64,000 nt of DNA, taken from positions 28,893,501-28,957,500 of the forward strand of contig JASDFA010000010.1 of the NCBI GenBank assembly GCA_035772735.1, written 5' to 3'. Shown piece after piece: positions 33,574 through 45,956 of the stretch. Both the position numbers and the translations under genes were made by a program. How positions within the stretch are numbered: the stretch's first letter is position 1; each line of letters opens with the position of its first letter. The notes below the pieces were generated by a model. That model saw only the letters and a program-made list of their open reading frames with translations. It was not told the origin of the DNA and searched no databases. The DNA comes from Datura wrightii. Taxonomy: Eukaryota; Streptophyta; Magnoliopsida; Solanales; Solanaceae.

Positions 33574-35495
33574 AACCCCCAAAAACATAAATCATTTCTT
33601 GTCCTCAAGTAATGCAATACACATTCCTTGAGAAATATGCCACCTCTATTCAAACTTAAATCTCACCAATCACCTCAACTATGACAACCCAAAAATATGC
33701 TCACCAAGCTCACTGAAAAAGAGAAGAAAATACTCCAAGAGACCAAAACAGTGAAGATGTTTCAAACAGGCTACCACTTTCCACCAATCAAAGCTTATAA
33801 AAGGATTCATTTAGTAAAACAAGGGCATTTTTCAGCTATGAAACACACATAGCATCTCAAGTTATAATCAGTGCACATTCAAAGCTTGCCTTAGAGTTTA
33901 CACTCCTTGTGCCCTATTCCCACATTTACTCTGAATGCTCTTGTGTCCCCAAAAAGGCATGATGCTACTCACCAAAATAAGAATCCCTATTCTTTTGGTC
34001 ATGTTATTATTTGAATGCGCACAAGGGATTGTTTGGAAGAGACACTCACACTCACTCTCCCAAAAGAAATCTTCATGCATACGCTTCACCCATAAGCTTT
34101 CCCTTCATATAATTCGCCACTAATGTAGAGTAGTTGCACCTAGAATCATTTAGGGCTTGCAAGTTATGATGTAGGCTCAAGGTAAGGGTAGGATAAAAAT
34201 TTGGCTATAGTGACTAGATCCTCCCTAATGCTTTTTATGAACATACCTTACATCAACTCCTTCCACTCACTTCGCCTTGTTTCACCTCTTTCCTTGTTTA
34301 TGACTTTCATTTCTTTAACAACCCTCCTTATAACCCCTTTGGCTTTCACAACTAACCTTCTCACCTCAAGAGGAAACACCGGTTTACACAAATTGTCTTT
34401 TTCTTTTTGATTTATCCTTTAGTGCATTTTGACACAATGTGGAGTTCCCCTCACACCGTAATTTTTATCTTCCCCTCTTTTTTTGTATACCCCAAACATA
34501 GGTTTTTGTCTCATATCTCACTTTTTTTCAATCCCTCTTTCATAGGCGTTAAGCCTCATTTCATCACTTATCTTGTCACCAGCATTTTGGGAGAATGGGG
34601 GCCAAAAAGAGGAATTAAGAACGGTCTTAAGGCTTGTAATGTGGTTGCCAAAGAAAGGGTCTAAGGCTCAACTTTGGATAACAAGGATCAATGCTCATGG
34701 AGGGCATATGGGTGAAGTGACTAGACAAAGGAAAGCCTAAACTCATATTCTTGGCGCAACTACATCTAGGATTTATCCTTGAATCACATTTGGGGAAAGT
34801 TCTAGACAAGATGTAATGCATGAGATTCATCAAAAATTTCCTGACTATACAAGGCATCACCCCTAAAGGGTCTACAAGAGTCATTCTCAACACAAGTTAG
34901 CAAATTAGGACATCAAAGCAGACAAACATCATAAGTCAAGAAAGGAATTTACAACGTAAGAAAAAGAATGCTATGGTACGGTGTCAACACTTTCTCGTTA
35001 TCTTCCTTTTCATGCCCTTGTTTTAAAATTCCATTTTAACAATTTTTCGGTGGTGCCTCTCAAAACAACTTCACAAAAGACTCAAAACAACATGGCATTT
35101 TCTCTTAAGAATGTCTCCACTCAATCTATCATCGGGAATTACCAACCCGGTTTGACAACCAAAGATGAACAAAAAAAAGAATACTCCTCGGAAAAGAACC
35201 CCAGTCAAAAGAAAACCCTTGGAGTTTTAATTTTTACCCTACTATTTACAATGGCAAAAAAGGAACAAGACTTTGGTCATTTCATTCAAGATTTTCAGGA
35301 TTTTACAATTCAAAACAAAGACCTCATTTGGTCACTAATCATCAACCATCAAGAGCATTTTCAGCACCCCAAAAAATTTCAACATCCAAACAGCAAGAAT
35401 CATTCCACCCTCAAACTTAAAACTGACATTACCCCCAATGTATCCAAAGAAGGGATAAAAAAGTGAAAGAGTCTTCATGATTGAGTTAGTGATTG
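33574..35495 (-). mobile_element. Element H: PPT and 3' non-coding region, truncated
   Basis: Collinear with 5657-7530 of element A, beginning with a PPT (minus TTGGGGGTT). It ends at 35495, where D1 is inserted, just after the words GATTGAGTTAGTGATTG that are also found at 7524-7540 in A. The rest of H is not in the window. A 161-aa plus-strand open frame at 34981-35466 is antisense, has no family signature and is not called as a gene. Confidence 0.8.
35407..35440 (-). promoter_or_regulatory. Second polypurine-tract-like module of element H
   Basis: On the minus strand CATTGGGGGTAATG (a small stem-loop) is followed by TTTTAAGTTTGAGGG. Same layout and nearly the same distance (1.83 kb) from the LTR as in A and F. 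Confidence 0.5.
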
Positions 35496-36524
35496 TGTCA
35501 CGAACCAAACGGAGGCCCGGATCCTAGACACCGGACAAGGGACTCCGAGAGACCCCAAGTCGACCCATGGCAGATGCATACGACTATTCTCAATTAAACA
35601 AGCGGGTCCTTAAACATAAAACATGTCGGAAACGTAACCATAGCATAACATCAAGAAATACTGGACGTATACAAGAGTTGAGTACTACATACTAGTCTGA
35701 AAGCCTCTACTACATATGATGGGTTGATGGGACAATATCCCCAACTAACCCGAGCAGTACTGAAACTCAATATAACATAAAAGTATGTCAAACAGCCCTC
35801 AGAACATGAGGACTCACCAATGAGCTGAAAACTGTAAGCTGAGATGGACTAAGGATGACGACGAGCCTGAGATCTGGACCCTGTATCATGAAATGATACA
35901 ACATAGAAAGTATGCGGTCAGTACGTGGAATGTACTGAGTATGCAAGGTAAGTAAAACCGCGAGGTAATATAAATCCATTTAAGCAAGTTATACATATAT
36001 CATAAACTTTTAAGGATACGAAGAAGACTAGATGCATTCATTATGACATTATACTCATATTATACATGATCATGCATGGCTTTAGAACATCATTACTGAC
36101 TCGAATGACTCAAGCTGAAACATGACATTTAGATCAAAAGTGAAACCATGAGTAAAACCTTACTTCTTGTATATGCATGCATAACTAATCATCATGAATA
36201 GTGAATATGCAATCTGACTGATATGGACAGTGGGGGAATCTCATTTAACCGACATACCACGATAGAGCTTACGTGGTCCCAACTATCACACTCAAGTGGG
36301 AAGAGCCGGCCAATAACCTTGCCAGGGCGATTGACGCTACAAAGAAATTGATATCAAGCTCAAGGGCCAATCGGGCCGGGATAGCACACAAGGGAGGTCC
36401 CAATAATGTATAAGTATCAACCTACCTTGGCGCGTAGTTCTGGGACATAGGGTAGTCGACCCTTAACCCGCTCGTTTATACACTCTTCTCCCAAAAACAT
36501 GCAATGCGCTACATCATATATAAC

Positions 36525-36699
36525 GAAGCTCAACATCGTCTATTGACGAAGCTCAACATGAAATCATGCATGACTCAACATCGTATGAGACGAAGCTCAA
36601 CATTGTCTATTGACAAAGCTCATAAATGAAATCATGCATAGACTGGACATCATATGAAAATGAAGCTCAACATTGTCCTTTGACAAAGCTCAATAATGC
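36525..36699. repeat. Tandem repeat in the D1 LTR, about 68 bp x 2.5
   Basis: Units at 36525-36591, 36592-36661 and a partial copy from 36662. Each starts GAAGCTCAACAT and includes AAATCATGCAT. Confidence 0.8.
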
Positions 36700-37935
36700 C
36701 ATACATCTCAATTATAAATTCATGCATATGAGAAGCTTTATTTTAAAACATACCACAAGCTCATTCATAGGTGGGAGCATCTACTCCAAATCATGTTGAA
36801 AGCTATATGTAGAAATATTTATTCGACATACCACAAGCTAAAATTTATAATAAGAATTGGAAAATTTCTCTTTAAACAATGTGGTAAGTTTATGTTGGGA
36901 AAATCATCGCTTCAATCAACATGTGGCCATTGCCCAAAGCTTTATCATACTAGGATATACACATTCTTATTTTTGAAAACAACATCATAATCATGGGTAG
37001 CTTTAGAAACATGCTTTTCATCACGCTTTTCATCACCAACGTCATCATTATCACACATTTACCATAAATCAAATCTTTTATGAACTCTTTACCCATGGGC
37101 ATTTTAGATTCAATTTTTAGAAAAACAAATTTTATAAGAGAAACAAGTTAGAATCCGCCCAAACTTCGTAAATCATCATTATCAACTCAATCTAATCATA
37201 CCCATGAATAGAGATATAAGAATCATGTAATTGATCAAAACTCCATAATTGATTATTCATAATTTAACACTAATTGATAGGAATTGGGCATAGGTGTGGA
37301 AGGAAGACACCCATTAAAACCCTACATACCTGGAAATGGATTGACTCAAAGTTCCTTGAATACCCACAAAGAAATTGATGGAAACTTGGGGAAGAAGACA
37401 TTAAATCTCCCAAAAATCTCTCTAAAGTTCTTGCATGAGAATGGGCATACATAAAGGACTTAACTCATCTTATCACACTCATAAAATATCCAAAATGACG
37501 TAATTTAGGGTCTAAAAGCATAGAAAAGTCAAAAATGCCCTTAATGAAGCTGCCCTGAAAACTGGCTGGATAAAACGCACAACCACAAATGACAGGTCGT
37601 GGTTACTTACCACAGGTCGGTACTTGTCATTTTGCAACCTTTTTCCCAACATTCAGTAGTTTTTCCTTTTTGCTTCCCGGGTATACTCCTAAGCAGTTCT
37701 AGGGTATTACAATATCTCCCCCTTGGGAACATTCATCATTGAATGTAGGAAAGAAGAAGAAAATAGAAACATACAATTTTTCATAGCCATATACTGATCA
37801 TTTTAACCGAAATTTTCACGGAATGACTACCTCCAAATAAAACCATATAGCAGAACTGATCTCATGCTTCACATACACATTTATACACATAAAAGAAACT
37901 TGCACACATGAACTAAACATGAAAACTAGATAGAG

Positions 37936-39310
37936 TCATAGGGAAAAAATGATACCTAATGTCGGAACCAATCCGGTAGAGAACAAATGTGGATATCTAG
38001 TCATTATGTCCGTTTCGGCTTCCCACGTAGCTCCCTCAACATGTTGATTTCTCCATAAAACCTTAACTGAAGCTACTTCTTTGTTTCTCAACTTCCAAAC
38101 CCGACGATCTAAGATTTCAACGGGAATTTCTTCATAATTGAGGTTGTCTTTCACTCTAATGCTGTCTACCGGAACTACCAAGGCTGGATCACCCAAACAC
38201 TTCTTCAAAAGTGACACATGAAAAATGGGATGAACTGAGGACAACTCCGATGGCAAGTCCATTTCATAAGCTACTTTACCAACTCTCCTCACAACCCAAT
38301 AGGGACCAACATAGCGGGGACTGAGTTTCCCTTTCTTTCCAAACCGCATGACCCCCTTCATGGGAGATACCTTTAGAAATACCCAGTCGTCTACATCAAC
38401 TCCAGATCCCTTCTCCTTACATCAGTATACGATTTCTGACAACTCTGAGTGATTTTTAACTGGTCCCTTATCAACTGGACCTTTACCATGACCTCATGAA
38501 CCGAATCAGGTCCTATTATGGCTGCCTCACCAACCTCAAACCAACCAATGGGTGATATACAGCTTCACCCATAAAGAGCCTCGAACGATGCCATCTGGAT
38601 ACTAAAGTGATAATTGTTTTTATAGGAGAACTCGATCAACAGAAAATGATCATCATAACTACCTTTGAAATCCATAACGTATGCCCTCAACATATACTTA
38701 AGGGTATGAATGGTTCGTTCTGTTTGGCCATCTGTTTGCAGATGGAAGGCAAGTCCCTTTTGAAAAGAACGCCAGAATTGATAAGTAAACTGAGTACCTC
38801 AGTCTGAAATAATAGACAAGGGCACTCCATGAAGTCGAACCAACTCCCGAATATACAACTTAGCATAATCATTCACTGAATCTGTGGTCTTGACCAGTAG
38901 GAAGTGTGCAACCTTGGTTAACCGGTCAACCACCACCCAAATGGAGTCATATTGCCGACGAGTACGGGGTAGACCTGTAACGAAATCCATATTAATTTCT
39001 TCCTACTTCCAAGTAGGGATGATGATATCCTGAAGTATGCTTCCCGACCTCTGATGTTTGACTTTACCTTGCTGGCAGTTTGGACATTTTGCTACGAACT
39101 CTGCAATATCTTTCTTCATACCATCCCAACAATAGATTTCTCACAAATGCCGATACATTTTCGTGGATCCTAGATGAATAGAATATCCACTACCATGTGC
39201 CTCATGCAATATCTGAACTCTCAAATCATCAACATCTGGGACACATAGACGACCCTGGTATCGTAGCACACCATCTCCCACTTGGGAGAAAACCTCCATC
39301 TTTTGACTCT
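37936..39310 (-). pseudogene. D1 integrase with chromodomain-like tail
   Basis: In coding order: zinc-finger region (about 39290-39060), core with MDFVTGLPRTRRQYDSIWVVVDRL (38990 onward) and IISD (second Asp near 38799). Broken later core follows. An open tail at 38361-37936 has MKGVMRFGKKGKLSPRYVGPY, FHVSLLKKCLGDP and a chromodomain-like VLWRNQHVEGATWEAE ending in YPHLF. The tail is 141 aa and intact, but the core has stops. The chromodomain-like part is thought to guide integration to chromatin. Confidence 0.82.
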
Positions 39311-39599
39311 ACATTGCCTCCTACAGCTTCTTCAAAGTTGGATCCTCATCTTTCCTAGATTTATCATCAACCACCAAAGACGATTCTGGCCCATTTTGCA
39401 CAACAACACCGCCATCGGTTGAATCAATCAATCTAACTCCTTGCTTGGCAAGTCGGTGGGACATCATTCACCAACTTCTTTTTCCTTCATCCACATCGGA
39501 CACACTCTCCATAGAGAGCCTACTAAGTGCATCCGCAACCACATTAGCCTTGCCCAGGTGGTAGAGAACACTCATGTGTAGTCCTTCAGTAACTCCAAC

Positions 39600-40295
39600 C
39601 ACCTCCTTTGTTGAAGATTTAGATCTTTCTATGAGAATACACATTGCAAGCTCTTGTGGTCAGTGAATACATCCACGTGGACCCCATAAAAGTAATGTTG
39701 CCATATCTTCAATGCAAACACCACCGCGACCAACTCAAGATCATGGGTTGGGTAATTCTTTTCATGAACTTTCAACTGTCTTGAGGCATATGCTATTACT
39801 TTCCCATGCTGCATTAACACACACCTGAGTCCAACTCACAAGGCATCACAATACACCACAACGTCGTCCGTATCCTCGGTAGAGTCGACACTGCTGCTGA
39901 AGTGAGTCAGTTCTTCAACTTCTGGAAGCTTTTCTCACAAGCCTCCGACCATTGGAAATTTACCTTTTTCTGAGTCAATCTAGTCAACGGGGCAGAAATG
40001 GATGAGAAACCTTCAACAAACCTCCGATAATAACCTGCTAAGCCCAAAAAGCTCTAGATGTCTGATAGGTTCACCGATCTGGGCCAATTCTTTATCACCT
40101 CGATCTTTTGAGAATCTACTTTTATGCCCTCACTTGAAACCACATGGCCTAGGAATGCCAAAGAATCTAACTAGAACTTGCATTTGCTGAACTTTGCATA
40201 CAAATGTTGATCCTTGAGGGTTTGAAGCACTACTCTTTAGTGAGCGGCATGCTCCTCCTCGCTCCAAGAGTATATCAAGATGTCGTCAATGAACA
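39600..40295 (-). pseudogene. D1 RNase H and end of RT, broken by element B
   Basis: From 40295 the reading begins with the RT active-site box FIDDILIY, then AKFSKC, SFLGLAGYYRRFVEGFS and LTRLTQKK. The RNase H part includes LMQHGKVIAYASRQL and HDLELVAVVFALKIWQHYFYG (39820-39629). Stops are scattered. The pol is cut by B right before the FIDD box. Confidence 0.8.
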
Positions 40296-40935
40296 TGTTA
40301 CACCCCGTAAGTTTATAATGTTTAGTCGGCCTATTCGTATGTTGGTTGAGAGTTTTAGAGTGCCATACGTACTAGGAAAGGGCCCGGGGAATGGCCGAAC
40401 GAGTGAAAAGTCGGGATTTCACGGGAGGAGGCCAAACCAAGTTGCCCAGAGGGGAAAAGTGGCACAGAGCAGCCCCCTCCGCATTACCCAAAGTGGCATG
40501 GAGCATCCCCCTCCGCGTTTCCTGGCATGGCATGCCTGTAAATTGGCGCGACCGGCAGAGTGCCACGTTGCCTTGTCCGCCGCCTCAAGTATATAAAGGC
40601 CTTACACTTAGAAGTTAGATCATTATTCATATATTCTCGGCTAGAATAGAGGGAAACCAAGGAAAACCTTTGGAAATCATCTGATTACGCCGCTAAACTC
40701 CATCCAAATCTAAATTAACTTCGGGTAGTAAAGTATAAGGTTGTAGAGAGCATCGCTACGAAGTTATTTTCGTAAAATACGCCTGGCGAATCGTCGTGCT
40801 ACTGAGCCTAAGTTGGTGGAATTATTTCAAACTAGTGTCAATACGATCACATGCCTAAAGTAAGTATTTCTCCATTCTAGATTCCCGAGCAATTACAAGT
40901 TTTTGATCGTCTTTCGATAAGTTGAAGTATAGTCA

Positions 40936-40978
<43 letters not shown>

Positions 40979-42464
40979 TTATCATTTTCTTCGAATATAG
41001 TAATAAGTAGCCTATTCTTCCGTTAATATGATTACAGTTGAGAAGGGCAGCTGAACACAAGCCGAAACTCGCCAGTTAATCAGTAAACAATGAACGAGGT
41101 ATGTTAAGGCATTTTCTTTCAGCAAGTTAGTTTCTTCAGCATAGTAGTCCAGTATGAATCCCAGTAAAGCATGTTAGGAGTATGTTATCAGGTCTAGTCA
41201 TTGTTTTCAGTTGAGGCTCATAATTTGTATTGTTTTGGGCTGGATTACACTTTCATAGCTTCCGTGACCACCCTAAGGTTAATAACTGTGTCGCCACCCA
41301 CTAGGGGCGAGATTACATCGCTCTACGGAGCGGCATGCCGTCCATAAGGGACGTAGATGGGGATCCAGATCCTCATATGTCATGGTTGGCCTTATACGCA
41401 CCTCTGCTGAGCGTTTATGCCCGAGGTGTAGATATCAGGAGTCCTCCGGACTTAGACACAACTACAGTCAGGGGCCGAGCGGGCCTAGTTGCAGACGCAA
41501 GGGATCGGTAGGATGCTTATAGCTGGTAGTTGACTCAGTATGACCTGGATAGGAATATATATATTGAGGTGTACTCACTAGGACTAATGGGGGCCCAAGT
41601 AGGTTACTCTGTGCTGATTGTACCTTCCGGCTTAAGGGGGCCAGGCAAGGTTTATGTTTGCTTTAGTTACTGATAGTTAGACTGTAAGACGCCTCGTTTG
41701 TCAGGTATGACCCCTACCCTCCTTATTACAGTTATGTTTAGCCCTAATTTCACTACTTCTGTCATCTTTAGTCCGTTTTATTTACTTCAGTTATTGTCAG
41801 TTCTATTTTCTTACTTTCAGTTATTTAAAGTTACTGCCTTACACATTCAGTACCTGTGGTACTGACACCCTCTTCTGGGGCGCTGCATTACTTGCCTGCA
41901 GGTGCAGATAGACGAGGAGCAGGTCCCTCGTGGTTCCAGTCAGCCATACAGAACCGTCATCTTCCTTCATCCAGAGCTTGTGTGATAGAGGTTTACTTCT
42001 TTTGTTCGTACAGTATGGGTAGGTCGGGTTACTCCTAGCGGCTTGCAGATTGTTTTACTTCCCTGTGGTTAGATGATATCAGCCGTGTGGGACCCATATG
42101 TGTTTTAGATTATGTGTGTTGGCTGTGTGGGGCCTTGTTTAGCTATTGATTAGCGGCCTTGTCGATCATAGTTTAGTTTAGCATCTTATTTTACTTTCCA
42201 GTTATAACTAGATATCATGGTGGCCTTGTCGGCCCGCATAGGACTCCCTATGATTGTTTGTCTTGGTTAGTTGTTTATTTTCACAGGTGGCTATAGGCCT
42301 TGTCGGCCAGGGGTTGTATTTACAGCCGCTATATAGCCTGTTGTATCTTGATTCTAGAGTTAGAGTCATCTCTGCACCAAAGGTGCTTAGGCTTAGTCAG
42401 CTCAGCAATTTAGGTCCTAATAGGGCACCAGGTGCCAGTCATGCCTCCCAAGGTGGGCGTGAAA
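40296..42464 (+). repeat. Element B 5' LTR
   Basis: 2169 bp. TATA box TATATAAAG at 40590-40598. Upstream is a GC-rich patch (40440-40570) with a near-tandem repeat of GTGGCA(C/T)-GAGCA-CCCCCTCCGC. A (TA)20 run is at 40937-40976. Near the 3' end is GGCTATAG...CTATATAGCC (42288-42335), shared with C. Small open frames at 41856-42619 have no signature. Confidence 0.83.
40937..40976. repeat. (TA)20 microsatellite
   Basis: Uninterrupted TA dinucleotides in the element B LTR. Confidence 0.97.
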
Positions 42465-42468
42465 AACT

Positions 42469-42480
42469 TGGTATCAGAGC
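42469..42480 (+). other. Element B primer binding site (tRNA-iMet)
   Basis: TGGTATCAGAGC, the exact iMet-type PBS, 4 nt after the LTR. Confidence 0.9.
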
Positions 42481-42677
42481 AGGTCGTATCCCAGGGAGTC
42501 TGAAAGTCGTGCTAAGTAGAGACTTGTCTATGGATTTGTTGTGCACCACATACTATAGGCAGGAGGCTGGAAGGCATGATAGGATAGTTGCTCTTTCTTC
42601 TTATTCAGTCGTGCTATAGAGCGGTATAGTATAGGGTTGAGTCTCTAAGCTCATTATACTCTTTTGCTTATAGAGAA

Positions 42678-43463
42678 ATGTCGGACCAGCAACACCCTAC
42701 GATAGGCAGGAGGATAGATGTAATGGCAGGAGAGGGCACTAGCAAGGTGTCTCAGCCTCGGTCAGAATCAGCCCGATCTGAGGACGATACGGAGGTATCA
42801 TCTCGACCTCCCCAACAGTCTCCACCACGTCAGCAGCTGCTTGGGACGACCAGTGTGACGGCACCGCCTCTGGCAGTTTCTATACCCGTACCATCTAACC
42901 AAGTGGTCAGGAGCGTGGTGGTTATGTTAACCCAGATGATGGCTGCTCAGCGCCAGCCAGTGCCACCTATAGTTGCAGAATCCTTAGGAGGGCCTGTTAG
43001 CTCGAGGGTCTGAGAGTTCATAGCACTAAGTCCCTTGCAATTTACAGGGACAGATCGGACCGAGAATCCTCAGGACTTTTTAGACCAGATGCAGAGGGTT
43101 TTCAGGGTGATGCATGTTACACCCATAGAGCCGGTTGAGTTGGCGGTATTCCGACCATGGAACATCGTCGTGTTGTGGTATGAGAGTTGGGAAAGGTATC
43201 GAGGGAGGGATGTTTCCCCTCTGACCTGGCCCAGCTTCTTAGAGGCTTTCTTGGATCATTACCTACCGCAGGAGATTCGACAGGCCCGGGTTGATCAGTT
43301 CCTACACTTGGAGAAGGGGTCGATAAGTGTTCGGGAATATGCCATGCGGTTTGATTCCTTGGCTCGTTATGCGCTAGTTTTTGTGGACAGGAGGGTCACC
43401 AGATTAGGAATTGTACAGCTAGGGGTCAGGGTGACTGGGAACGACAGGATAGTTCCTCAATAG
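42678..43463 (+). pseudogene. Element B gag, shortened
   Basis: ATG at 42678. A Ser/Gln-rich N-terminal part with a stop after LGGPVSSRV (about 43011). It then continues in phase as a gag domain (LQFTGTDRTENPQDFLDQMQ, FLDHYLPQEIRQARVDQF, SVREYAMRFDSLARYA). After FVD the sequence jumps to what is, in element C, the region beyond the zinc knuckle, so about 0.45 kb with the knuckle is deleted. Gag would form the particle and bind RNA. Confidence 0.8.
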
Positions 43464-43639
43464 GATAACGAGCTCTAGCATCCCCGGCAGGGCATGGGCC
43501 CTCAGTTTTAGCCAGCAGAGGCCGAGGCAGATTAGGGGCCTCCAGTTCAGGTGCCGTCCCAGACCGTACTTATGCACTACCGAGGCGACAGGAGTCAGAG
43601 TCGTCACCATAAGTTGTGACAGGTATGCTAAACATTTTC

Positions 43640-44800
43640 TCTCATCCTGCTTATGTGTTGATATATCCAGGATCTACCTAGTCCTATGTTGCACCGTTAG
43701 TGGCTCGAAAGTTTCATATTATGTTGGAATTGCTTTAGCGATCTTTCTCAGTGTCTACACCGGTTGGTGACTCTATTATAGCTAGAAGGGTCTATCGGGG
43801 GTGTACAATAGAGGTTTCCAGTCGTCAGACTATGACAGACTTGATAGAACTAGAAATGGTTGACTTTGATGCCATTATGGTTATGGATTGGCTAGCTCCA
43901 TGCTATGCCAATGTCGAATGTTGGACCAAGATTGTCTGATTCCACTTTCCAGGGGAGGCAGTACGGGAGTGGAAAGGTAGTATAGCCATGCTAAACGGTA
44001 GGTTTATTTCCTATCTTCGGGTGATAAAATTGATAGCAAAAGGGTGCATTTATTATATTGTTAGAGTTCAGGATGTTAGGGCAGAGCCTCCGACCCTTCA
44101 GTCTATTCCAGTGGTTAATGAATTTCCCAACGTATTTCCAATTGAGCTTCCTAGTATTCCCCCACAAAGGGAAATTGATTTTGTGATCGATCTATTACCA
44201 GGCACTCAGCCTATATCTATTCCTCCATTTCGGATGGCTCCTGCTGAACTCAGAGAACTAAAGGAACAATTGAAGGATTTTCTAGACAAGGGCTTTATTA
44301 GGCTGAGTACCTCAGCATAGGGTGTGCCAGTTCTATTCGTGAGGAATAAATACTGCTCCCTCCGTATGTGTGTAGATTATCGACAGCTGAATAAAGTCAC
44401 TATCAAGAATAAGTACCCGCTTCCCAGAATAGATGATTTGGTTGATCAGTTACAGAGAACAATGTATTTTTCAAAGATTGACTTAAGGTCAGGATATCAT
44501 CAGGTCCGGGTTCGTGAAAGAGATATTCCAAAGACTGCCTTCAGGACCAAATATGGCCACTTTGAATTTCTAGTCATGTCCTTCAGACTTACAAATGCCC
44601 CAACAGTGTTCATGGACCTGATGAACAACGTTTTCAGACCATACCTGGACTTGTCATGATAGTATTTATCGATGATATTCTGGTGTATTCCCGCTCAGAG
44701 GCAGATCACAAGGATCATCTACGTACAGTGCTCCAGATTCTCAGAGATCGCCAGTGATATGCCAAATTTTCTAAATGTTAATTTTGGCTGAATTCAATAG
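43640..44800 (+). pseudogene. Element B protease and reverse transcriptase, decayed
   Basis: The protease part keeps TPVGDSIIARRVYRGCTIEV, but its catalytic DPGST-type site is frame-damaged. Then DLIELEMVDFD, the linker FPNVFPIELPSIPPQREIDF, and RT with YRQLNKVTIKNKYPLPRIDDL, FSKIDLRSGYHQVRV, LTNAPTVFMDLM and FIDDILVYS (about 44665). Stops at 44321, about 44660 and the 44755-44782 region, plus one frame change, inactivate it. Confidence 0.82.
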
Positions 44801-45552
44801 CCTTCTTAGGCCATATTGTGTCAGATGCTGGTATACAGGTAGATATGAAGAAGATAGAGGCAGTGAAAACATGGCCTAGATCTACCATTCCAACCGAGGT
44901 ACGTAGTTTTCTGGGGTTAGCCAGGTATTACAGAAGGTTCGTGGAAGAATTTTCCACTTTAGCAGCACCTTTAACCAAGCTGACACAGAAGGCAGCAAAA
45001 TTCCATTGGACTGAGGTATGTGAGCAGAGCTTTCGGGAACTGAAAGACAGATTGACATCAGCACCGGTGCTAGCGTTTCTAGAAGGAATAGAGGGTTTAG
45101 CAGTCTATTGCGATACTTCAGGTGTTTGGTTAGGATGTTTTTTGATGCAACATGGGAAGGTGATCAGGCAGCTGAGGAAGCATGAGAAGAACTACCCTAC
45201 GCATGACCTGGAGTTAGCTGAGGTGATTCGTGCCTTGAAAATATGGAGACACTACCTGTATGGCGTCCACGTAAATATTTTCACTGATCACAAAAGCCTG
45301 CAGTATATTTTCACCCAGAAAGAGTTGAATCTGCGGCAACGTCGCTGGTTGGAGCTATTAAAGGATTATGATGTGAATTTTTTATATCACCCAGGAAGAG
45401 CCAATGTTGTAGCAGATTCCCTTAGTCGTAAATCCACGGGAAGCCTGGCATATTTACAGCTCGAGCAGCAGGAATTGGCCCTAGAATTGCATCAGCTAGC
45501 CAGTTTAGCCGTTCGTATAGTAGAATCAGGAGACAATGGAGCGGTAATCTAG
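44801..45552 (+). pseudogene. Element B RT connection and RNase H
   Basis: 44818-45552 is open for 244 codons: HIVSDAGIQVD, VRSFLGLARYYRRFVEEFS, LAVYCDTSGVWLGCFLMQHG (first Asp), the HDLELAEVIRALKIWRHYLYG region, IFTDHKSLQYIFTQKELNLR, and the end signature WLELLKDYDVNFLYHPGRAN. This is the best-preserved part of B. A small deletion removes residues between HGKVI and RQLRKHEK. Confidence 0.82.
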
Positions 45553-45589
45553 AATACTACCAGTGTCATGATTGGTGATGGAAGTGAAA

Positions 45590-45956
45590 GAACGACAGTA
45601 TGAAGATCCTATCCTGGTTCAGCTCAGAAATAGGGTCCAGCGAGGGAAGTGACAGATTTCCAAGTAACCGAAGATGAAGTTTTGAGATATAGGGATCGCC
45701 TCTGCGTTCTAGACGTGGAAGGGCTTCGCCAGCAAATTATGGGCGAGGTACACTATGCCCGTCATTCTCTCCATCCAGGTTCGACAAAAATGTACCATGA
45801 TGTAAAAGAGATTCACTGGTGGCCGGGAATGAAAAAGGGGATAGAAAAATTCGAAGCTCAATGTACCAATTGTCAATAGGTGAAAGATGAACATCAAAAA
45901 CAAGGCGAACTAACACAGGATATAGCCGTGCCTTTATGGAAATGGGAGGCAGTTAA
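45590..45956 (+). pseudogene. Element B integrase N-terminal part, truncated
   Basis: The zinc finger is readable: HYARHSLHPGSTKMYHD with the two His, then CTNC with the two Cys. VKDEHQ and PLWKWEAVN follow, just before the catalytic core. At 45957 the sequence switches to the opposite-strand 3' region of D2. No DDE core is present. Confidence 0.8.

Larger units (their letters stand above)
35496..40295 (-). mobile_element. Element D1: Tekay-like retrotransposon, 3' half
   Basis: 3' LTR 35496-37711 (2216 bp; minus TGTAATACCC...GTTCGTGACA) with the purine-rich tract GGGGGAGATAT before it. The pol gene then runs rightward to 40295 (integrase, RNase H, end of RT), where element B starts directly after the RT active-site region. 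The 5' half is not in the window. Confidence 0.83.
40296..45956 (+). mobile_element. Element B: Tekay-like retrotransposon, 5' part
   Basis: 5' LTR 40296-42464 (TGTTACACCCCG...GGGCGTGAAA), PBS 42469-42480, gag, protease, RT, RNase H and an integrase start that stops abruptly at 45956 beside D2. The rest of integrase, the PPT and the 3' LTR are missing, so no target duplication can be checked (left flank GAACA). Confidence 0.83.

Noticed and set aside
34981..35466. 161-codon plus-strand open frame with an ATG
   Set aside because: It is antisense to the 3' non-coding region of element H, is low complexity (Lys/Gln/Asn/His-rich), has no domain, and the collinear part of element A does not keep the frame.
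42254..42619. 121-codon plus-strand open frame spanning the end of the B LTR and the PBS
   Set aside because: It runs across the LTR/PBS boundary, has no family signature, and the corresponding part of C is not open.
40296..45956. B and C as LTR partners of one element
   Set aside because: Both are plus-strand Tekay-like, but C has its own pair of LTRs and a perfect AGTCC duplication, and the B LTR is clearly different in length and sequence.
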